From: DATMRF01 sp035566435
GTDB lineage: Bacteria; Verrucomicrobiota; Verrucomicrobiia; Limisphaerales; UBA8199
Direction of reading: 5' to 3'
Assembly: GCA_035566435.1 (NCBI GenBank)
Contig: DATMRF010000114.1
Location: 23,384 to 87,383, forward strand
Length of the DNA: 64,000 nucleotides
In this document: positions 39,129 to 47,909 of the stretch, in pieces
How the letters are laid out: every line of letters begins with the position of its first letter
Numbering within the stretch: the stretch's first letter is position 1
Translations under genes and position numbers: made by a program
Notes under the pieces: model-generated
What the model saw: only the letters and a program-made list of their open reading frames with translations
Databases searched by the model: none
Told to the model about the DNA's origin: nothing

Positions 39129-39662
39129 ATGAAAATCAAGCCGCGACGACTCATGAAGAATATGAAAATACTGGTACAACTCACCCTGACCGTTGCCATG
39201 GCCGGTTTGCTGGCCCTTGGCTCCGGCTGCAAGACCCGGCCCTTTCACAAGCAAGGCTTTGACTTCAGCCACTATCATACCTTCGCAATCCGCCCGCTGC
39301 CGGCCACCGGCACTCCCAGGGACCCGACAATTGTCGCTCGTCTTGGCCCCCCCGTGCGCCAGGCGGTCGAAGAGACGCTTGCCGGCAAAGGGTTCAAGAA
39401 GGTTCCGCAAAGCGAAGCCGATTTCCAGGTAAGCCTGCTGTTTGACTACCTCCCTGTCGCCGAGGATGAACTAGGCCGCCACGAGCGGCGCACGTTGGAA
39501 ATCGACATCATCGACAGCCACAGCAACGAAACGGTTTGGTCGGATTGGAGGCAACGGACGACGGATATTACCATGTCGCCGGAGGCCGCCGGAAAAGTTG
39601 CGGCAGCGATGCTCAAACCCTTCCCGCCCGGCGCGAAGTCCACCGGTGCAGTCGCGCCGTAA
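39129..39662 (+). CDS. DUF4136-family lipoprotein
   Basis: 177 residues; internal Met codons at 39153 and 39162 are equally good starts. A lipobox-like ALGSGC ends the signal peptide. The mature part has the DUF4136 pattern (FDFSHYHTFAIRPLPATGTP, VEETLAGKGFKKVPQSEADF, DIIDSHSNETVWSDWRQ), a small domain of unknown function found on periplasmic lipoproteins. It has a paralogue at 53900-54478. It lies 52 bp after the barrel protein gene. Confidence 0.85.
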   Translation: MKIKPRRLMKNMKILVQLTLTVAMAGLLALGSGCKTRPFHKQGFDFSHYHTFAIRPLPATGTPRDPTIVARLGPPVRQAVEETLAGKGFKKVPQSEADFQVSLLFDYLPVAEDELGRHERRTLEIDIIDSHSNETVWSDWRQRTTDITMSPEAAGKVAAAMLKPFPPGAKSTGAVAP

Positions 39663-39903
39663 GCGCGCATGAAACAAAACTGGATTAAGCGGCGAAAACA
39701 GAGACAAGCGCACAAAACCAAAACCGAAGCAGATCGGCTTGTCATTGCTTGCCGGCGCGGTGGCGTTTCTCTGGTGCCGTCAGGCCGGCCGGGACTTATG
39801 CCATTGGCACAGTGCCGATGCTCTCGGTGATCCAACGCGTCGCAGCGTTTTAAGAATACCGAAATCAAAACCGGAAACACGACAAATGATAAAGGAGCAA
39901 CGA

Positions 39904-42360
39904 ATGAAAACAGCCAAACAAATCTCGGCAGCCAAACCGATTCTGGCGAGCCTGAGCGTCATGCTCACTCTGGGCGCAGCCTTTGCCTGGCCCGTTACCG
40001 CCGGAGCTGAGGACGATAAACTCGACCGGACGGTGTTACCCATCCCCGAGCCGAACTACCCGCACAGCAAGGTGCTCGACGCCCGCGACGCCAAGCCCCC
40101 GCCCCGCTTCGAGATCAAAGCGCCAGGAGGCGCGCCCAACGTGCTGATTGTGCTCATAGACGACATAGGCTTTGGCATGCCGAGCGCCTTCGGCGGGCCG
40201 GTGCCCATGCCTGTGGCCGACCGGCTCGCCACCCAGGGCCTCCGCTACAACCAGTTCCACACCACCGCGCTTTGCTCGCCGACGCGCTCGGCCCTTCTCT
40301 CCGGCCGCAACCACCACATGAACAACCTGGGCGGGATCACGGAAATCGCCACGGCTTTTCCGGGCAATACGGGGCAGCGACCCGACAACGTAGCGCCGCT
40401 CGCGGAGATGCTGCGCTTGAACGGTTACAGCACCGCCTTTTTCGGCAAGAACCACGAGACGGCGGCGTGGGAGGTCAGCCCCTCCGGGCCGACAACTCGT
40501 TGGCCGACTCGCTCAGGCTTCGACAAGTTCTACGGCTTTATCGGTGGCGAAACGGACCAGTGGGCGCCCAGTCTCTATGAAGGGCTGACCCGGGTCGAGA
40601 CGCCGCATTACCCCGGCTACAACTTCATGACCGACATGACCGACCAGGCCATCGCCTGGATGAAGTTCCAGAAGGCGCTTACACCGGAGAGGCCGTTCTT
40701 TATCTATTTCGCACCGGGCGCCGTCCACGCGCCGCATCATGTGCCCAAGGAATGGATCGACAAGAACAAGGGCCGGTTCGACGGCGGCTGGGATAAGATG
40801 CGAGAAGACACGCTGGCTCGTCAGCTCTCTATGGGCGTTGTGCCAAAAGGCACTAAACTGGCCGCCAAACCCCAGGCCATCAAAGATTGGGACAAACTGA
40901 CAGCGGACGAGCAGAAGCTCTTTGCCCGCCAGATGGAAGTATATGCCGCCTTTTGCGAGTATTGTGACCACGAAATCGGCCGGTTGTTCGATTCCATCGG
41001 CGAAGTAGGCCAACTCGACAACACGCTGATCTTCTACATCTTGGGCGACAACGGCACGAGCGCCGAAGGCGGCATGAATGGCATGTTCAACGAGATGACC
41101 TTTTTCAACGGCGTTCAGGAGACAGTTCAAGACATGCTCAAGCATTACGACGAGTGGGGCGATCCATCGACTTATCCGCACATGGCTGCCGGCTGGGCCG
41201 TCGCCGGAGATACGCCGTTCATGTGGACCAAGCAAATACCCTCCAACTACGGAGGCACCCGCAATGGCATGATCGTCTCATGGCCCAGGCGCATCAAGGC
41301 CACCAACCAAATTCGGTCGCAATGGCACCACGTCATCGACCTCACCCCTACCGTTCTGGAAGCCGCCAACCTGCCCGAACCCAAGAGCGTCAACGGCACC
41401 GTCCAGGAACCGATCGAAGGGGTGAGCATGGTTTACACATTCGATAATCCCCAAGCCGAGAGCAAGCATAAGACCCAGTATTTCGAGATCCTGGGCAACC
41501 GCGGCATCTACCATGAGGGGTGGTTTGCCGGCACGATTCACCGGGCACCGTGGGAGCAATTGCCCCGGAGGAAGCTGCAGGAAGACATATGGGAGCTCTA
41601 CGATACGACCATGGACTTCAGCCTGGCGAAGGATCTGGCCTCGGCCAATCCGGCGAAGCTCAAGGAGATGCAGGGCCTCTTTATGAAGGAAGCGATTAAG
41701 TACCGCGTGCTGCCCATTGATGACCGCACGCTCGAACGCTTCAACGCGGCATTGGCGGGCCGGCCCGACCTGATGGGGGGCCGCACCTCGCTCACGCTCT
41801 CAGCGGGCATGGTAGGATTGAGCGAAAACGCATTTATCAACGTCAAGAACCGGTCGCTCTCAGTTACGGCGGACCTGCAGATCCCGGAAGGTGGCGCGAA
41901 TGGAGTGATTCTTGCCCAAGGCGGCCGGTTCGGCGGCTGGAGCCTGTATCTCAAAGACGGCCAGCCGACGTATTGCTACAACTTCCTGGGTCTCCACCAA
42001 TTTAAGGTCGCAGCTCCGCAAGCCTTGGCGGCCGGCAAGGCCACCGTTCGCTTGAACTTCGACTATGACGGGGGCGGGATCGGAAAGGGCGGAACGGCCA
42101 CCATCCTCGTCAACGGCGAGAAGGTCGCCAGCGGCCGAATCGAGCATACCCAGGCAATGGTCTTCTCGGCCGACGAGACAGCAGGCGTTGGGGTCGATGA
42201 CGCCACGCCGGTTTCGACCGACTACAAACAATACGATAACGCCTTCACCGGCAAGATTCTCAAGGTCACGGTCGATGTGAAGCCCATCGGAGCCGCGGTC
42301 AAGGCGGAGGCGGACTCGGAAGGCGCGAAGGAAGCACTGAACAAAGCCTTGGCCGAGTAG
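39904..42360 (+). CDS. Type I sulfatase (arylsulfatase), formylglycine-dependent
   Basis: 818 residues from ATG 39904, which has an aaaggag ribosome-binding site just upstream and starts a signal peptide (ILASLSVMLTLGAAFAWPV). VLIVLIDDIGFG provides the metal-binding Asp pair. LCSPTRSALLSGRNHH is the sulfatase signature, with Cys124 converted to formylglycine. FYILGDNGTSAEGG gives further metal ligands. A C-terminal domain of about 150 residues (SLSVTADLQIPEGGANGVIL onward) is a jelly-roll-like sandwich. It hydrolyses sulfate esters outside the cytoplasm; the substrate is unknown. The activating enzyme is two genes downstream. The next sulfatase follows 45 bp later. Confidence 0.95.
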   Translation: MKTAKQISAAKPILASLSVMLTLGAAFAWPVTAGAEDDKLDRTVLPIPEPNYPHSKVLDARDAKPPPRFEIKAPGGAPNVLIVLIDDIGFGMPSAFGGPVPMPVADRLATQGLRYNQFHTTALCSPTRSALLSGRNHHMNNLGGITEIATAFPGNTGQRPDNVAPLAEMLRLNGYSTAFFGKNHETAAWEVSPSGPTTRWPTRSGFDKFYGFIGGETDQWAPSLYEGLTRVETPHYPGYNFMTDMTDQAIAWMKFQKALTPERPFFIYFAPGAVHAPHHVPKEWIDKNKGRFDGGWDKMREDTLARQLSMGVVPKGTKLAAKPQAIKDWDKLTADEQKLFARQMEVYAAFCEYCDHEIGRLFDSIGEVGQLDNTLIFYILGDNGTSAEGGMNGMFNEMTFFNGVQETVQDMLKHYDEWGDPSTYPHMAAGWAVAGDTPFMWTKQIPSNYGGTRNGMIVSWPRRIKATNQIRSQWHHVIDLTPTVLEAANLPEPKSVNGTVQEPIEGVSMVYTFDNPQAESKHKTQYFEILGNRGIYHEGWFAGTIHRAPWEQLPRRKLQEDIWELYDTTMDFSLAKDLASANPAKLKEMQGLFMKEAIKYRVLPIDDRTLERFNAALAGRPDLMGGRTSLTLSAGMVGLSENAFINVKNRSLSVTADLQIPEGGANGVILAQGGRFGGWSLYLKDGQPTYCYNFLGLHQFKVAAPQALAAGKATVRLNFDYDGGGIGKGGTATILVNGEKVASGRIEHTQAMVFSADETAGVGVDDATPVSTDYKQYDNAFTGKILKVTVDVKPIGAAVKAEADSEGAKEALNKALAE

Positions 42361-42405
42361 GTGCGGGAACTTGCAAAAGCCAAAAAGCTAAAAAAGCGCA
42401 AACAC

Positions 42406-44022
42406 ATGAAACTGAACACCATCCTTAAGACCCTGGCGGCCGGCGCGGCAGCTTTGGCCTTCTTAACGACGGGGCCGTCTGCACAAGCAGCGGCCCCAGC
42501 TTCCGCTCAAGGCAAGAAACCCAACATCGTCGTCATCATGTCGGATGATGTGGGCATCTGGAACATCAGTGCCTATCACCGCGGGATGATGGGCGGACGG
42601 ACGCCTAACATCGACCGCATTGCGAGTGAAGGCGCGCTGTTCACGGATTATTACGCACAGCAATCCTGCACGGCGGGGCGGGCCGCGTTCATCCTCGGCC
42701 AGACGCCGTTCCGCACGGGCCTGCTCAAAGTTGGCCTGCCCGGTGCCAAACAGGGCATTCAGGACAAGGACCCGACCATTGCCGAACTGCTCAAGCCGCA
42801 TGGCTACGCCACGGCGCAGATTGGCAAGAACCATCTGGGCGACCGCAATGAATACCTGCCCACAGTGCATGGGTTCGACGAGTTTTTCGGCAACCTTTAC
42901 CACCTCAATTCCGAGGAGGAACCGGAGGACCCTGACTATCCAAAAGACCCGAAATTCCATGCCATGTTTGGCCCGCGCGGGGTGCTCGACTGCAAGGCCG
43001 CTGAAAAAGATGACCCGACGGAAGATCCGCGCTTCGGCAGGATTGGCAAGCAGACCATCAAGGACACGGGCCCGCTGACAAGGAAGCGCATGGAGATCGC
43101 GGAGGAGGAGCTGCTTCCCCACTCACTGGACTTCATTGACCGCTCAGTCAAGGCGGGCAAGCCGTTTTTCCTCTGGCACAACACCACTCGAATGCACGTC
43201 TGGACGCACCTCTCGCCCAAGTGGCAGAACAAATCGGGTTTTGGCCTCTTTGCGGATGGCATGATGGAACTCGACTACAACGTCGGCGAAATCCTCAAAA
43301 AGCTCGACGACCTTGGCATCGCCGATAATACCATCGTGGTCTTCACCAGTGACAACGGTGCCGAGATATTTTCCTGGCCTGACGGAGGCATGGTGCCATT
43401 CAAGGGCGAGAAGGGCACTACGTTTGAAGGCGGCTTCCGCGTGCCCTGCCTGGTGCGCTGGCCCGGCGTCATCAAGCCCGGCACCATCGTCAACGACATC
43501 ATGGCTATGGAGGACTGGATGCCCACGTTCCTGGCGGCGGCGGGTGATCCGGACGTGAAGGAGAAGCTCTTGACGAGCCTGAAAGCCGGCGACAAGACCT
43601 TCAAGAACCATCTGGACGGATACAACTTCGTGCCCTTCTTCAAGGGCGAAGTGGCGGAAGGTCCGCGTAAAGAGTTCTTCTATTTCGACGACAACGGAAA
43701 CATGAACGCGATGCGCTACGGCCCCTGGAAGATCCAATTCTCGTGGATCGAAGGCAATCTCTTCACCGGCAAGCGCACGAGCATGAACGTGCCGTTGGTC
43801 GTCAACCTGCGGGAGGATCCCTTTGAGCGGGCGCCGTTCGAGTCCGACATGTATCGGCGCTGGGCCGCTGACAAGCTCTGGACCCTCGTCCCCGCTCAGG
43901 CCATCGCGGGCCGGTTCATCCAGTCGTTCAGGGAGTATCCGCCAAGCCAGCGGAGCGGGAGTATGAACCTCGATGTCATTATGGAGGCCCTCGCGTCCGG
44001 CGCAACCGGAGGCGGCAAGTAG
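42406..44022 (+). CDS. Type I sulfatase, CxAxR variant signature
   Basis: 538 residues from ATG 42406. Signal peptide: ILKTLAAGAAALAFLTTGP. IVVIMSDDVGIW carries the metal Asp pair; SCTAGRAAFILGQ has Cys88 in a C-x-A-x-R context, where most family members have Pro. FTSDNGAEIFSWPDGG supplies the second metal/Asn motif. It lacks the long C-terminal sandwich of its neighbour. The family is certain, but the substrate is not. Formylglycine-generating enzymes prefer CxPxR, so this site is a useful test of the neighbouring FGE. It is co-directional with the first sulfatase and the FGE gene. Confidence 0.93.
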   Translation: MKLNTILKTLAAGAAALAFLTTGPSAQAAAPASAQGKKPNIVVIMSDDVGIWNISAYHRGMMGGRTPNIDRIASEGALFTDYYAQQSCTAGRAAFILGQTPFRTGLLKVGLPGAKQGIQDKDPTIAELLKPHGYATAQIGKNHLGDRNEYLPTVHGFDEFFGNLYHLNSEEEPEDPDYPKDPKFHAMFGPRGVLDCKAAEKDDPTEDPRFGRIGKQTIKDTGPLTRKRMEIAEEELLPHSLDFIDRSVKAGKPFFLWHNTTRMHVWTHLSPKWQNKSGFGLFADGMMELDYNVGEILKKLDDLGIADNTIVVFTSDNGAEIFSWPDGGMVPFKGEKGTTFEGGFRVPCLVRWPGVIKPGTIVNDIMAMEDWMPTFLAAAGDPDVKEKLLTSLKAGDKTFKNHLDGYNFVPFFKGEVAEGPRKEFFYFDDNGNMNAMRYGPWKIQFSWIEGNLFTGKRTSMNVPLVVNLREDPFERAPFESDMYRRWAADKLWTLVPAQAIAGRFIQSFREYPPSQRSGSMNLDVIMEALASGATGGGK

Positions 44023-44176
44023 CAACGAATTGTTTCGCTCGTGAAACGCGCGGACTGTCTCGCATGAGGCGGCTCGCGAATTCGCCAGCGAACCAAAACC
44101 GATAAAACCAAACCTATGACGCCCATCCGCAGCACGTTTGCTCTGCTGGCGATTGCCCATTGATCAGGAACGAGTA

Positions 44177-45391
44177 ATGAGCAAGCGGAAACACAAAATT
44201 CAGGGCGCACAAAAATCAGCGACGTCTGCAAGGACGAATCGCGTTCTGTGGTTCGCCGCTGGAGTGGTGGTCGTGGCAGGGGTGGTGGCCTACGCCAGGT
44301 TCGGGTCAACGTCTGCATCGTCGCCAGCCACCGCTGCCAGCCAAACAAAGACAGAACCCGCGGTAAGTTCGGCCTTCGCTCCCACCATCCCCAACAAAGC
44401 TCCCGCGCGCGGGCCTGCGCCGGAGGGGATGGTGTGGATTCCTGGGGGTGAGTTCTCGATGGGCAGCGACGCGGCCGGGGAATCGTTGTGTGGGCTGCCT
44501 GGGGTGACTCGTGACGCGCAGCCGATCCATCGCGTCTATGTCGATGGCTTCTGGATGGACAAGACCGACGTGAGGAACGAGCAGTTCGAACAATTCGTCA
44601 AAGCCACCGGCTACGTCACGATTGCCGAACGCACTCCGACCAAGGAGGAATTCCCGGGTGCGCCGCCGGAAAACCTGGTGGCCGGTTCGACGGTTTTCAC
44701 CCCCACGGCCGGCCCAGTCCCCCTGAACGATTATTTCCAATGGTGGCGGTACGAGAAAGGCGCGAATTGGCGACATCCCGAGGGACCGGCCAGCGACCTC
44801 AAAGGCCGGGAGAAATATCCGGTGGTGCACATCGCCTACCCCGACGCCGAGGCCTACGCCAAGTGGGCCGGCAAACGGCTGCCCACCGAGGCCGAATGGG
44901 AATTCGCAGCCCGCGGCGGCCTCTCGGGCAAACTCTACGCCTGGGGCGATGAGTTCAAACCCGGCGGCAAATGGATGGCGAACATTTACGAGGGACAGTT
45001 CCCCGTGAAAGACACGGGTGACGACGGTTTCGCCGGCATCGCTCCCGTCTCGCAGTTCCCGCCGAACGGTTACGGGCTTTACGACATGGCCGGAAACGTC
45101 TGGCAGTGGTGCAGCGATTGGTATCGGGCCGACTACTTCACGACACTGGCTGCGCAGGGCGCGGTGGCGCGCAACCCTCAAGGCCCGGAAACGCCCTACG
45201 ACCCCACGGAGCCAACGGAGAAAAAGCGGGGCCATCGCGGCGGTTCATTTCTCTGCACCGACCAGTATTGCACACGCTACATGGTTGGCACGCGCGGCAA
45301 GGGAGAGGTCACGACCGGCAGCAACCACCTCGGCTTCCGCTGCGTCAAGGACGGAGCTGGGATAACGGGAAAGGAGATGTCGTCACTGTGA
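44177..45391 (+). CDS. Formylglycine-generating enzyme (FGE/SUMF1 type), membrane-anchored
   Basis: 404 residues from ATG 44177. One N-terminal membrane helix (VLWFAAGVVVVAGVVAYARF) and a Ser/Ala/Pro linker anchor the catalytic domain outside the cytoplasm. The domain opens with MVWIPGGEFSMGSD and has LPTEAEWEFAARGG, YGLYDMAGNVWQWCSDWY and GSNHLGFRC, all typical of the family. Both copper-binding/redox cysteines of true FGEs are present as Cys360 and Cys365 (SFLCTDQYCTRY), so it should oxidise the sulfatase Cys to formylglycine rather than being one of the many inactive homologues. Placement directly after two sulfatases supports this. In the 154-bp gap before it is a 15-codon frame (44116) resembling a truncated signal peptide. 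Confidence 0.93.
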   Translation: MSKRKHKIQGAQKSATSARTNRVLWFAAGVVVVAGVVAYARFGSTSASSPATAASQTKTEPAVSSAFAPTIPNKAPARGPAPEGMVWIPGGEFSMGSDAAGESLCGLPGVTRDAQPIHRVYVDGFWMDKTDVRNEQFEQFVKATGYVTIAERTPTKEEFPGAPPENLVAGSTVFTPTAGPVPLNDYFQWWRYEKGANWRHPEGPASDLKGREKYPVVHIAYPDAEAYAKWAGKRLPTEAEWEFAARGGLSGKLYAWGDEFKPGGKWMANIYEGQFPVKDTGDDGFAGIAPVSQFPPNGYGLYDMAGNVWQWCSDWYRADYFTTLAAQGAVARNPQGPETPYDPTEPTEKKRGHRGGSFLCTDQYCTRYMVGTRGKGEVTTGSNHLGFRCVKDGAGITGKEMSSL

Positions 45392-45473
45392 GCCCCCTTT
45401 AGTACCAATCCCTCCTCGCTTGATGAAACGCAATAATGAATAAGGAACAAAACAAAGTACAACCAAATTGACT

Positions 45474-45647
45474 ATGAAAATTAGCGCGATCCTCATCTTA
45501 CCGTTCGCCGCCAGCCCTGCGTTCACGGCATCCGCCCGACACGAAACCGCCACCGACATTGGCACCCTCGATAAGGAAACTGCCGAGCAAGCTTTCCCAG
45601 CGAAGCCGCCTTATTCGCCGTACTCGGGTCGCAACTTCCCTAACTGA
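45474..45647 (+). pseudogene. Truncated N-terminus of a DUF3604-type protein
   Basis: A 57-codon frame: a signal-peptide-like start (MKISAILILPFAASPAFTAS) followed by FPAKPPYSPYSGRNFPN and a stop. The YSPYxGRNFP stretch corresponds to the segment YSPYLDHGYPDRVYFGDTHL at the beginning of the full-length DUF3604 protein at 47910. The remaining roughly 550 residues are missing, and the PpiC gene starts 8 bp later. I read it as the stump of a deleted second copy; a short functional peptide is less likely. Confidence 0.65.
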
Positions 45648-45654
45648 GACTTTC

Positions 45655-46584
45655 ATGAAACGATTCCTCCAGGAGCCTTTGCTCCATTTCGTTCTCGCAG
45701 GCACGGTGCTCTTCGCCATTTACCAATGGCGAGCTCAAACCGCCGCTGGAAAACCCGGGACTGAGGTCGCTGCCGTGCGCATTTCCACTAACGACATCGC
45801 ATGGCTCGAAGAAACCTGGTCCCGCCAATGGCAGCGTGCGCCATCCCGTGAAGAATTGCGCGGGCTGGTCACCGATTTCCTGAAAGAAGAGCTGCTCGCC
45901 CGCGAGGCTCGCGCAATGGGCCTCGATGAGAACGATACGATTGTCCGCCGCAGGCTTGCCCAAAAGCTGGAGTTCCTCGTTCAGGACACTTCGCGGCTTG
46001 CCGAGCCGACGGAAGAAGATTTGCGGCGGTACTACACCGCCAATCCCGATCGGTTCCAAACACAAGGCCGTATCTCGTTCACTCACATCTTCTTTAGCCC
46101 TGAAAAGCGGAAAGACGCTGCCGCGGACGCGAAGGCCGCACTGGCCGAATTATCGCGAACGGATGTGACGCCGCCTTCCCAGTCTGCGCTGTCTGAATTT
46201 GGCGACCGGCTGCTGGTCGAATCCACAATTCTGGATGACGACGAGCAAACAGTCGCGGGCCAGTTCGGGAAAGACTTTGCCCAGGCGGTGTTTCGGCTGC
46301 GCCCGGGCGCTTGGCAAGGGCCGATTGAGTCGGGGTACGGACTGCATCTCGTGCGCGTGTCCGAACTGAAGGCCCCGAAACAGCGCGAGTTCACAGAGGT
46401 GAAGGCGCAAGTGCTGGAGCGTTGGCGCGATCAACGTCAGCGCGAGGACAACGAGAAGTATTTCGCCGGACTGCTTAGAAAATACGACGTGGTCGTGGAT
46501 CAGAGTCTCAAGCCTCTGATCGGACCGCTCGGCGGGCCAATCGCCGCGGGATTGAACGGCTCGAGGCAGGAGGGGATGAGATGA
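45655..46584 (+). CDS. PpiC/SurA-type peptidyl-prolyl isomerase, membrane-anchored
   Basis: 309 residues from ATG 45655. An N-terminal helix (LLHFVLAGTVLFAIYQW) anchors a SurA-like region (ISTNDIAWLEETWSRQWQ, then a helical part with LAREARAMGLDENDTIVRRR) and a parvulin domain (about 145-255: ISFTHIFFSPEKR, GPIESGYGLHLVRV). It should assist folding of exported proteins in the periplasm, perhaps the sulfatases around it. Its stop overlaps the ATG of the HupE gene by ATGA, so the pair is translationally coupled. Confidence 0.88.
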   Translation: MKRFLQEPLLHFVLAGTVLFAIYQWRAQTAAGKPGTEVAAVRISTNDIAWLEETWSRQWQRAPSREELRGLVTDFLKEELLAREARAMGLDENDTIVRRRLAQKLEFLVQDTSRLAEPTEEDLRRYYTANPDRFQTQGRISFTHIFFSPEKRKDAAADAKAALAELSRTDVTPPSQSALSEFGDRLLVESTILDDDEQTVAGQFGKDFAQAVFRLRPGAWQGPIESGYGLHLVRVSELKAPKQREFTEVKAQVLERWRDQRQREDNEKYFAGLLRKYDVVVDQSLKPLIGPLGGPIAAGLNGSRQEGMR

Positions 46585-47831
46585 ATAAGACAGGCAATCC
46601 CAAAGGGATTGTGTCCTCCAGCCCAGGGTTGCGAGCCTGCGAGCTACCCTGGGTTGTCGCGCAAAGTACGTATCAACCCCAAGGGGGTTGTGGCCGCGCT
46701 CGCCCACCTCGGACGCCCCGCTGGGGTTGTCTTGGCTTGCTGCGGTTGACCCAGGGTAGCTCGTTCCTCGCAACCCTGGGCTTTGTTACGAAATCCCTTC
46801 GGGATTCTCTCCTCCGACTCCAGTTCCTCTGTTTTCTCCTTTTCATTTTTGCAAGTCTCCCAGCTTTAGCGCACGAACTCCGCCCCGCATACCTCGAATT
46901 GCGCGAGGAGAAGCCAAGCGAATTCAGCGTGCTGTGGAAAACACCGATGCTCGGTGACGCCCGCCTGTCCCTCGAACCCGAATTCTCCGGCGACGCAAAA
47001 CGCTCTACGCCAGTGACGACGCGCACCCCGCCCGGCGCGGCCATCCAGCAATGGACGCTTCGCGCGCCTTCACTGCGCGGGCAAACGCTGCTCATCCGCG
47101 GTCTGCAGAGCACAATGACTGACGCCCTTGTTCGCATCGAGTTCGCCGACGGGACCTCGTGGATGCAACGGCTCACGGCGCGGGAGCCGGCGGCAACGAT
47201 TCCAGTCAAGAGTTCTGCGCTTGCCGTGTCGGGAGTGTATCTCAAGCTTGGCGTCGAGCACATTCTGACCGGGGTGGACCATCTGCTGTTCGTCCTGGCC
47301 TTGATCATAATCACCCGCGGTGGATGGAAGTTGGTGAAGACCGTCACCGCTTTCACCGTATCCCACAGCATCACACTCACCGCGGCGACGCTCGGCTTCG
47401 TGCACGTGCCGCAACGGCCGGTCGAGGCAGTCATCGCCTTGAGCATCGTGTTCGTGGCGGCGGAAATCGTTCATGGTCGCCAGGGCCGTTCGGGATTGAC
47501 TGAGCGCTGGCCGTGGATTGTGGCGCTCACGTTCGGCCTGCTGCACGGGCTTGGCTTTGCAGGAGCGCTCAGCGAGGTCGGGCTGCCTCAGGGACATATT
47601 CCACTGGCGCTGTTGTTCTTCAGCATCGGGGTCGAAACCGGCCAATTCCTCTTTATCGCCGCCGTGCTGGCGCTGGTCCACTTCCGGCATTTCTCACCGG
47701 CCATTGCCCACCGTCTACGCATTAGTCGCCACTGGTCACTGAAGACGCCACAGTGGTCCGAGCTAGTGCCCCCCTACGCCATTGGCACGATCGCGATGTT
47801 CTGGCTGATTCAGAGGATCGCCCTCTTTTGA
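46581..47831 (+). CDS. HupE/UreJ-family membrane protein with repeat-derived N-terminus
   Basis: 416 residues from ATG 46581. The first 77 residues or so are encoded by a palindromic repeat (46593-46808) and look foreign (Arg/Pro/Trp-rich). The natural protein seems to begin at the hydrophobic signal LRLQFLCFLLFIFASLPALA, followed by HELRPAYLELREE and a soluble domain to about 215. Six or so membrane helices follow with the family motif GVEHILTGVDHLLFVLAL and later HGLGFAGAL. No ATG, GTG or TTG lies between the repeat and the signal, so the repeat appears to have entered in frame just after the start codon. HupE/UreJ proteins are putative Ni/Co or other metal transporters; no hydrogenase or urease is nearby. 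Confidence 0.82.
   Translation: MNKTGNPKGIVSSSPGLRACELPWVVAQSTYQPQGGCGRARPPRTPRWGCLGLLRLTQGSSFLATLGFVTKSLRDSLLRLQFLCFLLFIFASLPALAHELRPAYLELREEKPSEFSVLWKTPMLGDARLSLEPEFSGDAKRSTPVTTRTPPGAAIQQWTLRAPSLRGQTLLIRGLQSTMTDALVRIEFADGTSWMQRLTAREPAATIPVKSSALAVSGVYLKLGVEHILTGVDHLLFVLALIIITRGGWKLVKTVTAFTVSHSITLTAATLGFVHVPQRPVEAVIALSIVFVAAEIVHGRQGRSGLTERWPWIVALTFGLLHGLGFAGALSEVGLPQGHIPLALLFFSIGVETGQFLFIAAVLALVHFRHFSPAIAHRLRISRHWSLKTPQWSELVPPYAIGTIAMFWLIQRIALF
46593..46808. repeat. About 216-bp palindromic element at the 5' end of the HupE gene
   Basis: Long arms at 46621-46655 and 46748-46781 are near-identical inverted copies sharing CCCAGGGTAGCTCG and CGCAACCCTGGG. Outside them are the small palindromes AATCCCAAAGGGATT and AATCCCTTCGGGATT; inside, a CAACCCCAAGGGGGTTG hairpin. 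The nested symmetry gives a cruciform-like unit. It is free of stops in the HupE frame. Confidence 0.85.
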
Positions 47832-47909
47832 ACCGAACGACACCTGCTCAATGAGAACTAGTCATCGCGAACAAACAAACTAGGCAACCACGATCAAGAA
47901 AGACGACCA

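Noticed and set aside
44116..44163. 15-codon peptide gene before the FGE
   Set aside because: It resembles a truncated signal peptide and is too short to support; mentioned only as a possible scar.
46581..47831. HupE read as part of a hydrogenase or urease locus
   Set aside because: No hydrogenase or urease subunit or accessory gene is present; only the membrane protein family matches.
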